Shown here: piece by piece, positions 1-7,349 of the stretch
Position numbering within the stretch: position 1 is the stretch's first letter
Layout of the letters: each line of letters starts with the position of its first letter
NCBI GenBank assembly: GCA_051879215.1
Contig: JBJELP010000097.1
Location: forward strand, 1-13,695
Direction of reading: 5' to 3'
Source: TWA4 sp051879215
Lineage (GTDB): Bacteria > Bacillota > Clostridia > Lachnospirales > Lachnospiraceae
DNA length: 13,695 nt
Position numbers and translations under genes: made by a program
Notes under the pieces: generated by a model
What the model was told of the DNA's origin: nothing
The model's database searches: none
Seen by the model: only the letters and a program-made list of their open reading frames with translations

Positions 1-435
1 GCCATGAGCCGCGGGTATTGCTGCAACACCTGCTGCATTGACAGCAGAAGTCTTCTGGAGACAGAAATTGCGCAGATTCTTGATATGCCGAATAACCGGC
101 CTTTCTGGAATGGGGACTGGTTTTACTCCCTGTTAAATCTGGTATGGCTTCTGGGATATTATCCGGAAACGGATTATTACACACTGAACTACACCGAACC
201 GAGAACAATTACGGAAAAAATGATCTGGGAAAAACTGAAACGTATGTATCCCGGACAGACTTTTACCGATGAACAGGTGGAACGAATTGTGATTGAACTG
301 ACCAACCGGTCAGAAGATGGCGTATTCGAGGATATTCGTTCCAATCGTTACGGTACGGTTCTGTGGGATACACGTGTCAGAAGAAATCCCCGGCAGGTGG
401 AACAGGAAACGGAAAAGAGGGGGGACCGGCATTGA
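1..435 (+). CDS. Unidentified protein, C-terminal part (possibly methyltransferase-like), 5' end cut by window
   Basis: The reading frame is open from the first base. The first visible ATG (base 4) has no visible upstream ribosome site, so this is probably the C-terminal part of a longer protein. About 143 residues are visible. Near the start is a Cys cluster, YCCNTCC (CC-x2-CC), followed by an aromatic-rich stretch (FWNGDWFYSLLNLVWLLGYYP), predicted helices, and a final short strand-like segment (GTVLWDTR). I do not recognise the family with certainty. The layout, a helix followed by LGYYP, an amphipathic helix and a terminal strand, recalls the C-terminal region of some class I SAM-dependent methyltransferases encoded beside FecCD-type transporters; that is a weak inference. 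The stop (TGA) overlaps the TTG start of the permease gene, so the two are translationally coupled and this protein probably serves the same uptake or metal-cofactor system. The CC-x2-CC group could bind metal. Confidence 0.6.
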   Translation, partial: AMSRGYCCNTCCIDSRSLLETEIAQILDMPNNRPFWNGDWFYSLLNLVWLLGYYPETDYYTLNYTEPRTITEKMIWEKLKRMYPGQTFTDEQVERIVIELTNRSEDGVFEDIRSNRYGTVLWDTRVRRNPRQVEQETEKRGDRH

Positions 436-1433
436 AAAAATTTGATGGAAAGCTGCTGTGTCTGCTTCTTCTCACTGTTTTTGTTTTTCTGGTTTCCATC
501 TCCATCGGAAAGTATCCGGTAAGCATCAATTCCCTTGCAGAGGCATTGTATGCACAGCTTACCGGCGCCAAAATGACCACCGCACAGCTGGCACTGGTCC
601 GGGTTCGCCTTCCCAGAACCCTTCTGGCCATGATTGTGGGCGCATCCCTTTCTTTATCCGGTGCTGTTTATCAGGGATTGTTTAAAAATCCGGTGGTTTC
701 TCCGGATCTTCTGGGGGCTTCCAACGGAGCATCCTTCGGAGCTGCCATTGCAATACTTCTGGGCATGAGCAGCGTCGGTATTCAGACCTCTGCTTTTCTG
801 GGAGGAATTTTCGCTGTGGGTCTGGTGGCTGTTATGAACCGGATTGTATCAAAAAACAGCAATACCGTGGTAAATCTGATCCTATGCGGCATGCTGGTTT
901 CCAGTCTGTTTAATGCCGCCGTTTCTTTTATTAAGTTTGTGGCAGATACCGATACCAAACTGCCCGCCATTACTTTCTGGCTTATGGGAAGCATTGCATC
1001 CACGATCCTTGCGGATCTGAAGGTATTCTGGCTGTTTCTTCCGGCCTGTCTGATATTGATGATTTCCCGCTGGAAAATCAACATCCTGTCTCTGGGAGAT
1101 GAAGAAGCCAAAATGCTGGGTGTCAATGTACGTCTTTATCGTGGAATTATGATTGGATGTGCAACCCTGCTGACTTCCCTTTCTGTCAGTGTCAGCGGAA
1201 ATGTGGGATGGGTCGGCCTGGTCGTTCCTCATTTTGCCCGAATGGTTGTGGGCGCCAATTATGGAAAGCTTCTCCCTGCCACCATGCTGATCGGAGCTGC
1301 ATTCATGCTGTTAGTGGATACTTTTGCCAGAATGCTGTTAACGGTGGAGGTACCGCTCAGCATCATTACCGCTGTAATAGGAGCTCCTTTCTTTTTCATT
1401 CTGCTGGTTCGGTCGAAGCGGGGCTTTGTATAG
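432..1433 (+). CDS. FecCD/BtuC-family ABC transporter permease
   Basis: This is the membrane permease of a metal-chelate ABC importer (iron-siderophore, haem, corrinoid or oxyanion class), about 333 residues, normal for FecCD/BtuC proteins. The frame is open further upstream, but the TTG at 432 is the best start: a purine-rich AGAGGGGG site lies about 8 bases before it, and it overlaps the upstream stop codon. The protein begins KKFDGKLL and goes straight into a membrane helix. Hydrophobic segments run throughout, consistent with about ten helices. Family landmarks are the early LVRVRLPRTL segment, GLFKNPVVSPDLLGASNGA, the LGDEEAKMLGV coupling-helix region that contacts the ATPase, and GNVGWVGLVVPHFARM. 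The ATPase and binding-protein genes follow directly. Only one permease gene is present, so it should act as a homodimer. The family assignment is firm; the substrate is not determined. Confidence 0.93.
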   Translation: MKKFDGKLLCLLLLTVFVFLVSISIGKYPVSINSLAEALYAQLTGAKMTTAQLALVRVRLPRTLLAMIVGASLSLSGAVYQGLFKNPVVSPDLLGASNGASFGAAIAILLGMSSVGIQTSAFLGGIFAVGLVAVMNRIVSKNSNTVVNLILCGMLVSSLFNAAVSFIKFVADTDTKLPAITFWLMGSIASTILADLKVFWLFLPACLILMISRWKINILSLGDEEAKMLGVNVRLYRGIMIGCATLLTSLSVSVSGNVGWVGLVVPHFARMVVGANYGKLLPATMLIGAAFMLLVDTFARMLLTVEVPLSIITAVIGAPFFFILLVRSKRGFV

Positions 1434-1445
1434 GAGGGAAAACAG

Positions 1446-2276
1446 ATGCTTGAAGTGAATAACCTTGTATGCGGATATCATACGGGAAAACCCATAGTGG
1501 GACCGGTTTCCTTCCATATTAAAAAAGGAGAAATTGCATGTCTGGTGGGGCCCAATGGAATCGGAAAAACCACATTATTAAAGACCATTCTTGGTTTGCT
1601 GAAGCCTCTGGACGGCACCATAACCATTGATCAGAAAAAGGGCAGCAGCTATTCCGTAAAAGAATTTGCCAAAACGGTTGCTTATGTTCCCCAGGGACAT
1701 GTTCCTCCCTTTCCCTATGCGGTCAAAGATGTTGTGGTTATGGGATGTAATCCTAATATGAATGAATTTTCATCCCCCGGCAGCAAGGATTATGACACAG
1801 CGATGGAAACACTGGAGCGTATGGGAATTGCACATCTGGCCGAGCGGGATTATACGGAGCTTAGCGGAGGAGAGCGCCAGATGGTCGTCATTGCCAGGGC
1901 TCTGGCACAGAAAACAGAATTTCTGGTGATGGATGAACCAACAAACCATCTGGATTATGGAAATGGAATCATGGTACTCAGCCAGGTCAGCCAGCTGGCT
2001 GCTGCCGGATATACCATTCTGATGATTACACATGCACCCGATCATGCGTTCTGGTGTGCCGATCGTGTGATCGCATTGGGAAAAGACGGATTTTTCCAGG
2101 AGGGCACTGCCCGTGAAGTTCTGACAGAAAAACATCTGGCAGAATTATACGGTGTGGATATTCATCTGGAAAGTATTTCCATAAAAAAAGATCGGAAAAA
2201 TGATGTCGAACGGCACATGGAAGTTTGTGTGCCGATGGCAATAAATACTATTTTCCAAAGAAAGGAGCACATATGA
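1446..2276 (+). CDS. FecE/BtuD-family ABC transporter ATP-binding protein
   Basis: This cytoplasmic ATPase subunit energises the FecCD-type permease encoded just upstream. It has 276 residues. All nucleotide-binding motifs are intact: Walker A GPNGIGKTT (residues 35-43), Q-loop Gln83, signature LSGGERQ (139-145), Walker B FLVMDEP followed by the D-loop NHLD (about 159-170), and H-loop His196 (MITH). The C-terminal EVLTEKHLAELYGVDI stretch is typical of the metal-chelate importer ATPases. The ribosome site AGGAGGG (1432-1438) overlaps the permease stop codon. The last codons overlap the lipoprotein start as ATGA, so translation is coupled to the next gene. The final ~25 residues, after LESISIKK, are polar and unconserved-looking and may simply be extension sequence carrying the next gene's ribosome site. 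Confidence 0.94.
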   Translation: MLEVNNLVCGYHTGKPIVGPVSFHIKKGEIACLVGPNGIGKTTLLKTILGLLKPLDGTITIDQKKGSSYSVKEFAKTVAYVPQGHVPPFPYAVKDVVVMGCNPNMNEFSSPGSKDYDTAMETLERMGIAHLAERDYTELSGGERQMVVIARALAQKTEFLVMDEPTNHLDYGNGIMVLSQVSQLAAAGYTILMITHAPDHAFWCADRVIALGKDGFFQEGTAREVLTEKHLAELYGVDIHLESISIKKDRKNDVERHMEVCVPMAINTIFQRKEHI

Positions 2277-3415
2277 AAAAAACATGGAAAAGACTGACGG
2301 CTCTGTTTCTCAGTCTGCTGATGATTCTTTCTCTGACAGCCTGCAGTGGTTCCGGCAAAAACAGTACAGATGCAAAAGATTCATCGCCGGCAGCAGAGCA
2401 GTCATCTGATGCACCGTCAGGTGCAGAAGGGGAAACCTACATATTTACAGACTCTACCGGACGCGAAGTAGAACTGCCTGTAAACATTACCCGTGCTGCC
2501 TGCGGCGGACCGCTGGCCAACATCATGGTATATGCTGTCAATCCGGATGTAATTGTGGGCTGGTCATCAAAACCGTCTAACACAGCACAGAAGTACATTG
2601 ATCAGTCCCTCTGGGATCTGCCTGAATACGGAAAATTCTATGGCAATTCCGAAGATTTTAACCGAGAAGCACTGATGGAAAGCAATCCGGAGGTCATCAT
2701 TGATGTCGGAGAATGGGACGAAGAATACAAAGCCGATCTGGACACCCTTCAGGAGCAGCTGGGAATTCCCGTCATTCTCATTGAAGCAAATCTGGAACAG
2801 AATCCTGCTGCATTCCGTACCATGGGCAAACTGCTGGGACAGGAAGAACGTGGAGAAGAACTGGCTTCTTACTGTGAAGATGTATTGAAGGATGCAAAAG
2901 AAAAGGCAGCTTCCATTCCGGAAGAGAAACGTGTAAAGGTATATTATGGAGAAGGCGAAGATGGTCTTTCTACCATGATTGCCGGAACCATTCATGCGCA
3001 GATTTTTGAACTGGTTGGTGCAGAGCTTGTGGTTCAGCAGAGTGATGCTCAGACATTGCAAGGCGGCGGTACCGTATCCATGGAACAGCTGATGGCCTGG
3101 GATCCGGATGTAATTGCATTTGCAAGCAAGAGCATCTATGATACCGTCGGTGAAAATGAAACATGGAAAGCACTGAAAGCTATTTCGGAAAATAAATATT
3201 TCGAAATTCCCGCAGAACCATACAACTGGCTGGGACGTCCGCCGGGACCCAACCGTATGATCGGTGTCCGCTGGCTGGGCAACATGCTGTATCCCGACGT
3301 TTTTGATTATGACATTGAAAAAGAAGTAAAGGATTTCTTCAAACTTTTCTATCGTTATGATCTGACTGACGAGGAAGTACAGACACTGCTTGGACATTCT
3401 ACTTTGAAAGAGTAG
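2273..3415 (+). CDS. FecB/MolA-like substrate-binding lipoprotein of metal ABC importer
   Basis: This is the extracellular, membrane-anchored binding protein of the importer. The start at 2273 is chosen because it has AAGGAG just upstream, overlaps the ATPase stop, and gives a clean signal peptide; the frame also extends upstream. It has 380 residues: a lipoprotein signal (MKKTWKR, hydrophobic core, lipobox LTAC with Cys24), a Ser/Asp/Ala-rich linker to about residue 52, then a cluster A-II two-lobed binding fold. The first domain begins IFTDSTGREVELP. Near the C-terminus is NWLGRPPGPNR followed by GVRWLGNMLYP (about 318-341). I associate that motif with the MolA-like branch, which includes molybdate/tungstate binders as well as iron-chelate proteins. 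A metal oxyanion is therefore a real alternative to iron or corrinoid. The family is firm; the ligand is unknown. Confidence 0.9.
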   Translation: MKKTWKRLTALFLSLLMILSLTACSGSGKNSTDAKDSSPAAEQSSDAPSGAEGETYIFTDSTGREVELPVNITRAACGGPLANIMVYAVNPDVIVGWSSKPSNTAQKYIDQSLWDLPEYGKFYGNSEDFNREALMESNPEVIIDVGEWDEEYKADLDTLQEQLGIPVILIEANLEQNPAAFRTMGKLLGQEERGEELASYCEDVLKDAKEKAASIPEEKRVKVYYGEGEDGLSTMIAGTIHAQIFELVGAELVVQQSDAQTLQGGGTVSMEQLMAWDPDVIAFASKSIYDTVGENETWKALKAISENKYFEIPAEPYNWLGRPPGPNRMIGVRWLGNMLYPDVFDYDIEKEVKDFFKLFYRYDLTDEEVQTLLGHSTLKE

Positions 3416-3460
3416 AACCATATTGTAAAACTATCTGGAAGAACAAAGGATGAACAAGTC

Positions 3461-4000
3461 ATGAAAAAACATATTTTTCTGACCGGTGAAATCCAGGTGG
3501 GCAAGAGCACGGCTATCAACCGTGCTCTTGCGGCGACCGGACCTCTGACTGAAGGATTTCGTACACTGGGAGGTCCCTGGGACGAAAACGGAGGCAGTTA
3601 TGTCCATATGGTTGCTGCTGACGGCACAGAATCCCCTGGCACCGAAAACCGTGTTTTTTACCGGAACCTGAAAGACGGTTCTCCTCATTTTCAGGTTTTT
3701 ACAGACTATTTTGAAACGAGAGGACCGGAATTACTGTGTCCTTCAAAGCACTGTGAACTGCTTCTGATGGATGAAATCGGAGTCCGGGAAGCAAAGTGCG
3801 AACGGTTTCATCAGGCCATTTTACAGGCACTGAATGGGGATATACCGGTTCTGGGTGTGGTTCAGATCCGTCCGGGGGGATTTCTGGATGAGATCCGAAA
3901 TCATCCGTTCGTAGAATTAATCACGGTCACTGCCGAAAACCGGGAACAGGTCTGTTCTGCATTAACCGACTGGATTTTATCAGATGTAATCAGAAAGTAG
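3461..4000 (+). CDS. THEP1-type nucleoside-triphosphatase (P-loop NTPase)
   Basis: This small cytoplasmic P-loop protein has 179 residues, the usual length of the THEP1/NTPase_1 family. Walker A is GEIQVGKST (residues 9-17). Walker B is ELLLMDEIG (99-107), where the family has a characteristic DEIG. The segment EGFRTLGG (31-38) and the late strand VLGVVQIRPGG also fit. Biochemically the family hydrolyses NTPs slowly and its physiological role is poorly known. It lies 45 bases after the lipoprotein gene, with AAAGGA about 10 bases before the ATG, and is the last gene before a strong terminator, so it belongs to the importer operon. That suggests, by inference, a role in handling the imported metal or a nucleotide-linked cofactor rather than in transport itself. 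The family call is good; the role is open. Confidence 0.85.
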   Translation: MKKHIFLTGEIQVGKSTAINRALAATGPLTEGFRTLGGPWDENGGSYVHMVAADGTESPGTENRVFYRNLKDGSPHFQVFTDYFETRGPELLCPSKHCELLLMDEIGVREAKCERFHQAILQALNGDIPVLGVVQIRPGGFLDEIRNHPFVELITVTAENREQVCSALTDWILSDVIRK

Positions 4001-4028
4001 AATCCTTTTTTTCTGATATATTGCCTCT

Positions 4029-4067
4029 GCCCCTGCGGTTTCTTTTCAGGAAATCGCAGGGGCTTTT
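4029..4067 (+). terminator. Intrinsic terminator of the metal-uptake operon
   Basis: A 14-bp stem, GCCCCTGCGGTTTC (4029-4042) pairing with GAAATCGCAGGGGC (4050-4063), contains one G-U pair, closes a 7-base loop and is followed by TTTT. It lies 29 bases after the NTPase stop codon. Confidence 0.9.
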
Positions 4068-4189
4068 CTATGTATATTTTTCTTCCTACATGTTTCTATC
4101 ATATGAGTTACCCAACAAATGAACCTCACGTCAATTTTTTCGTGCTTTGCACTCTCAAAATCGTCTCATAATATTAAACTTCACTCGTA

Positions 4190-4203
4190 TGAAATCGATT
4201 TCA
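4190..4203. promoter_or_regulatory. Operator O1, LacI/CcpA-type palindrome
   Basis: TGAAATCGATTTCA is a perfect 14-bp palindrome with the central CG typical of LacI-family operators. An identical copy lies exactly 100 bp downstream. The probable ligand is the LacI-type regulator encoded at 7350. The sequence also fits the CcpA cre consensus TGWNANCGNTNWCA, so catabolite control is an alternative or additional role. Confidence 0.75.
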
Positions 4204-4289
4204 GTATTAATTCACAAAAAAGTATTTTTAATTTAGTAAAAACGCCAATTTACAGGAATATGATTATGGTGTAATATAATCAACGTAAG

Positions 4290-4303
4290 TGAAATCGATT
4301 TCA
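4290..4303. promoter_or_regulatory. Operator O2, LacI/CcpA-type palindrome
   Basis: This second exact TGAAATCGATTTCA starts 10-13 bp after the candidate -10 elements and so overlaps the expected transcription start. Binding here should block the proximal promoter. With O1 100 bp upstream, looping by a tetrameric or bridging repressor is possible. Confidence 0.78.
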
Positions 4304-4381
4304 TATTTTAATACTCTTCAATGATTTCAGATCAACACTTGCAAAGATGATACAACAACAGATCGAATGCAGGAGGATACG

Positions 4382-5218
4382 ATGAATAAAAAAGTGATTT
4401 TTCTGGATATTGACGGAACATTAACAGAACCCGGAAGCAATCAGCCGCCCGCATCGGCGGTATGGGCCATTGAACAGGCCAGAAAACAGGGGCATTACGT
4501 GTTTCTGTGTACAGGAAGGAATTATGATATGCTGTCCCCTTTACTGAAATATGGATTTGACGGCGTCATTGCCAGTTCAGGCGGTTACATCACATGTAAT
4601 GATAAAGTGCTTTACGATTGCCCCATGACAGAGTGTCAGAAGCAGACAGCCATGGAACTTCTGGAAAAACACGGTATTTTCCGAACAGTAGAGTGTATGG
4701 ATGGTTCTTACACCGATGAAGGATTCAAGGAATTTCTCCGAAACCATGCAGGAGAAGGAAGTAATAGTGAAATGCTTCGCTGGCGCGAACAGATTGAAAA
4801 GTCATTAAACATTCTGCCGATGAAAGAATATAAAGGGCAGCCCATTTACAAAATTGTGATCATGTGTCAGTCTGAAGACCAGCTGGCAGAGCCGAAAGCT
4901 GTTCTGGCGTCCGATTTTGATTTCTGTATACAGGATGGAAATCATTATGGCTATGTCAATGGCGAAGTTGTAAACAAACAGTTTGATAAAGGAAAGGCTG
5001 TAGCAAAGGTTTGTGAGCATCTGCAAATCCCGTTGTCTGATTCCGTGGCATTTGGAGACAGTATGAATGACCTGGAGATGATGGAAGCTGCCGGACTCAG
5101 TATCTGCATGGAGAACGGCAGTGAAACTTTGAAAAAAATGGCAGATGCGGTTTGCCCGTCCGTTAAGAATGACGGATTACGTACTGCCTTTTTAAAATAT
5201 CACCTGATTTCAGAATAA
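4382..5218 (+). CDS. Cof-type HAD phosphatase (class IIB sugar-phosphatase family)
   Basis: This cytoplasmic HAD-superfamily hydrolase has 278 residues from the ATG at 4382. That start is chosen over an in-frame ATG at 4367 because AGGAGG ends 5 bases before it. Motif I is FLDIDGT, with nucleophile Asp9 and acid/base Asp11. Motif II is Thr44 in CTGR, motif III is Lys204 in KGKAV, and motif IV is GDSMND (225-230). The large insert between motifs II and III is the IIB cap that selects the substrate. Family members dephosphorylate small sugar phosphates or flavin-type phosphates. It follows two LacI-type operators and precedes amylosucrase, so a sugar phosphate of sucrose metabolism is a reasonable but unproven substrate. 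Confidence 0.88.
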   Translation: MNKKVIFLDIDGTLTEPGSNQPPASAVWAIEQARKQGHYVFLCTGRNYDMLSPLLKYGFDGVIASSGGYITCNDKVLYDCPMTECQKQTAMELLEKHGIFRTVECMDGSYTDEGFKEFLRNHAGEGSNSEMLRWREQIEKSLNILPMKEYKGQPIYKIVIMCQSEDQLAEPKAVLASDFDFCIQDGNHYGYVNGEVVNKQFDKGKAVAKVCEHLQIPLSDSVAFGDSMNDLEMMEAAGLSICMENGSETLKKMADAVCPSVKNDGLRTAFLKYHLISE

Positions 5219-5243
5219 TCATATGGTGTATGTAACCATTTAG

Positions 5244-5257
5244 TGAAATCGATCTCA
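5244..5257. promoter_or_regulatory. Operator O3, LacI/CcpA-type, one mismatch
   Basis: TGAAATCGATCTCA differs by one base from O1 and O2. It lies in the 85-bp gap between the phosphatase and amylosucrase genes, 47 bp before the amylosucrase start. It could give amylosucrase separate control, serve as an auxiliary operator, or act as a roadblock. I see no convincing promoter beside it. Confidence 0.65.
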
Positions 5258-5303
5258 CAAAACATAAAGAAAGAAAAACAAAGGAAGGAACAGGCATTTT
5301 CAG

Positions 5304-7226
5304 ATGAAGAAAGCAAAGGAAGCTTCTGTAAAGAATGTAAAAAAGAACAGTACAGACATTGAAAATGAAAAAATTACTATGGCAGCCGAAACAGCTGCAG
5401 ACCAAATCTTCTATAATCGTATGAAGCGTCATCATGATGAGCTTCGCTGGTTATATATGGAATTGTATGGAAATGATTCCATGTTTGCGGAGCTTTGTGA
5501 CAATCTGAGACGTTTCTATCTGGAAAGAAAAGAAGATTTGAAGGCATCTGATCAGAAACGGGAACAGGACCCCAACTGGTATAAGAAAAACGACATGCTG
5601 GGCATGATGTTCTATATCGACAATTTTGCCGGAAATCTGAACGGTGTGGAAGCCAGACTGGATTATATCGAAAAATGCAATGTCAATTATATTCACCTGA
5701 TGCCCTTCCTGGATACCCCGGAAGACCGGTCCGATGGAGGATATGCCGTATCCGATTTCCGAAAGGTGCAGGAAAAGCTGGGTACCATGGAAGATCTGAA
5801 CAGCCTGACAGCTGCCTGTCATAAAAAAGGTATCAGTGTCTGTATGGATTTTGTCATGAATCATACATCAGAAGATCATGAATGGGCCAAAAAAGCCCGT
5901 CAGGGTGATGGAGAATACATGAGCAGATATTTCTTTTTCAATAATGCCCATGAGCCTGCCCAGTATGAAAAAACGGTACCGCAGGTCTTTCCCACAACCG
6001 CACCCGGCAATTTCACATGGATTCCGGAGGTAGGACATTATGTTATGACTACATTTTACCCCTATCAGTGGGATCTGAATTACAGAAATCCCAGAGTCTT
6101 TAACGAAATGATGTACAATTTCCTATTTCTGGCCAACCATGGGATTGATATCATACGTCTGGATGCCGTTCCGTATATCTACAAAGAGTTAAACACACAA
6201 TGCCGCAACCTTCCCCAGGTGCATACCATTGTGCGAATGATGCGTATGATCAGTGAAATTGTGTGTCCGGGCGTCCTGCTTCTGGGAGAAGTGGTCATGG
6301 AACCGGAGAAAGTTGTGCCGTATTTCGGAACTGTGGAAAAACCGGAGTGTCATATGCTGTACAATGTAACCACCATGGCCACAACCTGGCATACGGTGGC
6401 TACAAGAGATGTGAAACTGCTGAAAAGACAGCTGGATATTGTGAATTCCCTGCCAAAAGAATATGTATTTCTGAATTATCTTCGATGCCACGATGATATT
6501 GGCTGGGGGCTGGATTACGGCATGCTGAAAGCCGAAGGAATCGGAGAACGATCCCATAAACAGTACCTGAATGATTATTTTCAGGGATATGCCGGATACA
6601 GCAGCAGCCGGGGTGAACTGTATAATGCAGATCCTGTCACCGGCGATGCCAGATTCTGCGGAACAACAGCCTCCATGTGCGGTGTGGAAAAAGCGGGATT
6701 TGAACAGAATGCAGAGGCCATGGAAGAAGCAATCAACCTGGATGTGATGCTTCATGCCTATATGTTTATGCAGTCCGGCATTCCGGTTCTGTACAGCGGA
6801 GATGAAATCGGACAGGTGAATGACTATACCTATAAAGAGTATCCACATAAGGCTTCTGATTCCCGATATATTCACCGCGGTGCCATGAGGTGGGACATGA
6901 CAGAAAACATTTCCGATCCGGATACTGTAGAAGGAAAAATATTCCACAGACTGGATCAGCTGGAAAAAATCCGCAAAGCAGAAAAGGTCTTTGTATCCAC
7001 TGCAGAAGTGCGTACCATCGAAACAGGGGACCCGTCTGTTTTATGCATCGAAAGACATTTAGAAGAGGAAACCATCATCGGTCTCTTCAACTTCAGTGAG
7101 CATGAGAAAACCGCATGGCTGCATGAAGACGGCAATTATACGGAACTATTATCGGGCAAGACCATGAAACTCATCGATGTCAAATTGCCGCCCTACGAAT
7201 TCTGTTATTTAAAGAAAAAACTGTAA
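5304..7226 (+). CDS. Amylosucrase (GH13_4 family)
   Basis: Amylosucrase transfers glucose from sucrose to make alpha-1,4-glucan and releases fructose; family relatives hydrolyse or isomerise sucrose. The protein has 640 residues, close to the Neisseria polysaccharea enzyme from memory. An N-terminal helical domain (to about 95) is followed by the GH13 barrel and a C-terminal beta domain. Catalytic residues align: nucleophile Asp287 (IIRLDAVP), acid/base Glu329 (LLLGEV), transition-state Asp397 (RCHDDIGW), plus His187 in MNHTSE. The subfamily's sucrose-pocket salt bridge is present as Asp144 (SDGGYAV) and Arg521 (SDSRYIHR). There is no signal peptide, so it is intracellular. The ribosome site AAGGAAGG is about 15 bases from the ATG, unusually far; a later in-frame ATG (codon 26) is possible but has a worse site. 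It is probably co-regulated with the phosphatase through O1-O3. Confidence 0.88.
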   Translation: MKKAKEASVKNVKKNSTDIENEKITMAAETAADQIFYNRMKRHHDELRWLYMELYGNDSMFAELCDNLRRFYLERKEDLKASDQKREQDPNWYKKNDMLGMMFYIDNFAGNLNGVEARLDYIEKCNVNYIHLMPFLDTPEDRSDGGYAVSDFRKVQEKLGTMEDLNSLTAACHKKGISVCMDFVMNHTSEDHEWAKKARQGDGEYMSRYFFFNNAHEPAQYEKTVPQVFPTTAPGNFTWIPEVGHYVMTTFYPYQWDLNYRNPRVFNEMMYNFLFLANHGIDIIRLDAVPYIYKELNTQCRNLPQVHTIVRMMRMISEIVCPGVLLLGEVVMEPEKVVPYFGTVEKPECHMLYNVTTMATTWHTVATRDVKLLKRQLDIVNSLPKEYVFLNYLRCHDDIGWGLDYGMLKAEGIGERSHKQYLNDYFQGYAGYSSSRGELYNADPVTGDARFCGTTASMCGVEKAGFEQNAEAMEEAINLDVMLHAYMFMQSGIPVLYSGDEIGQVNDYTYKEYPHKASDSRYIHRGAMRWDMTENISDPDTVEGKIFHRLDQLEKIRKAEKVFVSTAEVRTIETGDPSVLCIERHLEEETIIGLFNFSEHEKTAWLHEDGNYTELLSGKTMKLIDVKLPPYEFCYLKKKL

Positions 7227-7274
7227 TCAATACAGCTGCTCTTTTCACACAGACTGGATAAAAACTGCATTTCA

Positions 7275-7283
7275 TGTTATACT
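7275..7283 (+). promoter_or_regulatory. Extended -10 promoter candidate for the LacI-family gene
   Basis: TGTTATACT is an extended -10 (TGn followed by TATACT), with only a weak -35 (TGGATA, 7255-7260) at a 17-bp spacing. No terminator is visible between amylosucrase and the regulator gene, so readthrough is also possible. No copy of the TGAAATCGATTTCA operator is found here, so there is no sign of autoregulation. Confidence 0.45.
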
Positions 7284-7349
7284 TATACAGAAAAAACAGG
7301 AGAAATGATAAATCATTCTGTTTTTGCAAAAGTCTAAGGAGTAATATGT

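Larger units (their letters stand above)
4068..4381 (+). promoter_or_regulatory. Control region of the phosphatase-amylosucrase locus
   Basis: This AT-rich gene-free stretch holds two candidate promoters and two operators. The distal promoter is TTGCAC (4147-4152), a 16-bp spacer, and TAATAT (4169-4174), with operator O1 near its start point. The proximal promoter is TTTACA (4249-4254), a 17-bp spacer, and TAATAT (4272-4277); an overlapping perfect TATAAT lies at 4275-4280. Operator O2 begins about where its transcript should start. This is the arrangement expected for repression, and the promoter calls are inference from sequence alone. The stretch ends with the AGGAGG ribosome site (4371-4376) of the phosphatase gene. 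Confidence 0.55.

Noticed and set aside
363..431. Longer permease start at ATG 363
   Set aside because: It would overlap the upstream gene by 73 bases, adds a polar non-membrane segment and has no ribosome site; TTG 432 has a good one.
2567..3421. 284-codon minus-strand frame opposite the binding lipoprotein
   Set aside because: It is fully antisense to a well-supported gene, with no start signal and a Phe/Ile/Cys-rich composition typical of shadow frames.
6189..6947. 252-codon minus-strand frame opposite amylosucrase
   Set aside because: It is antisense to catalytic segments of a certain GH13 gene, with His/Ile/Phe-rich shadow composition and no ribosome site.
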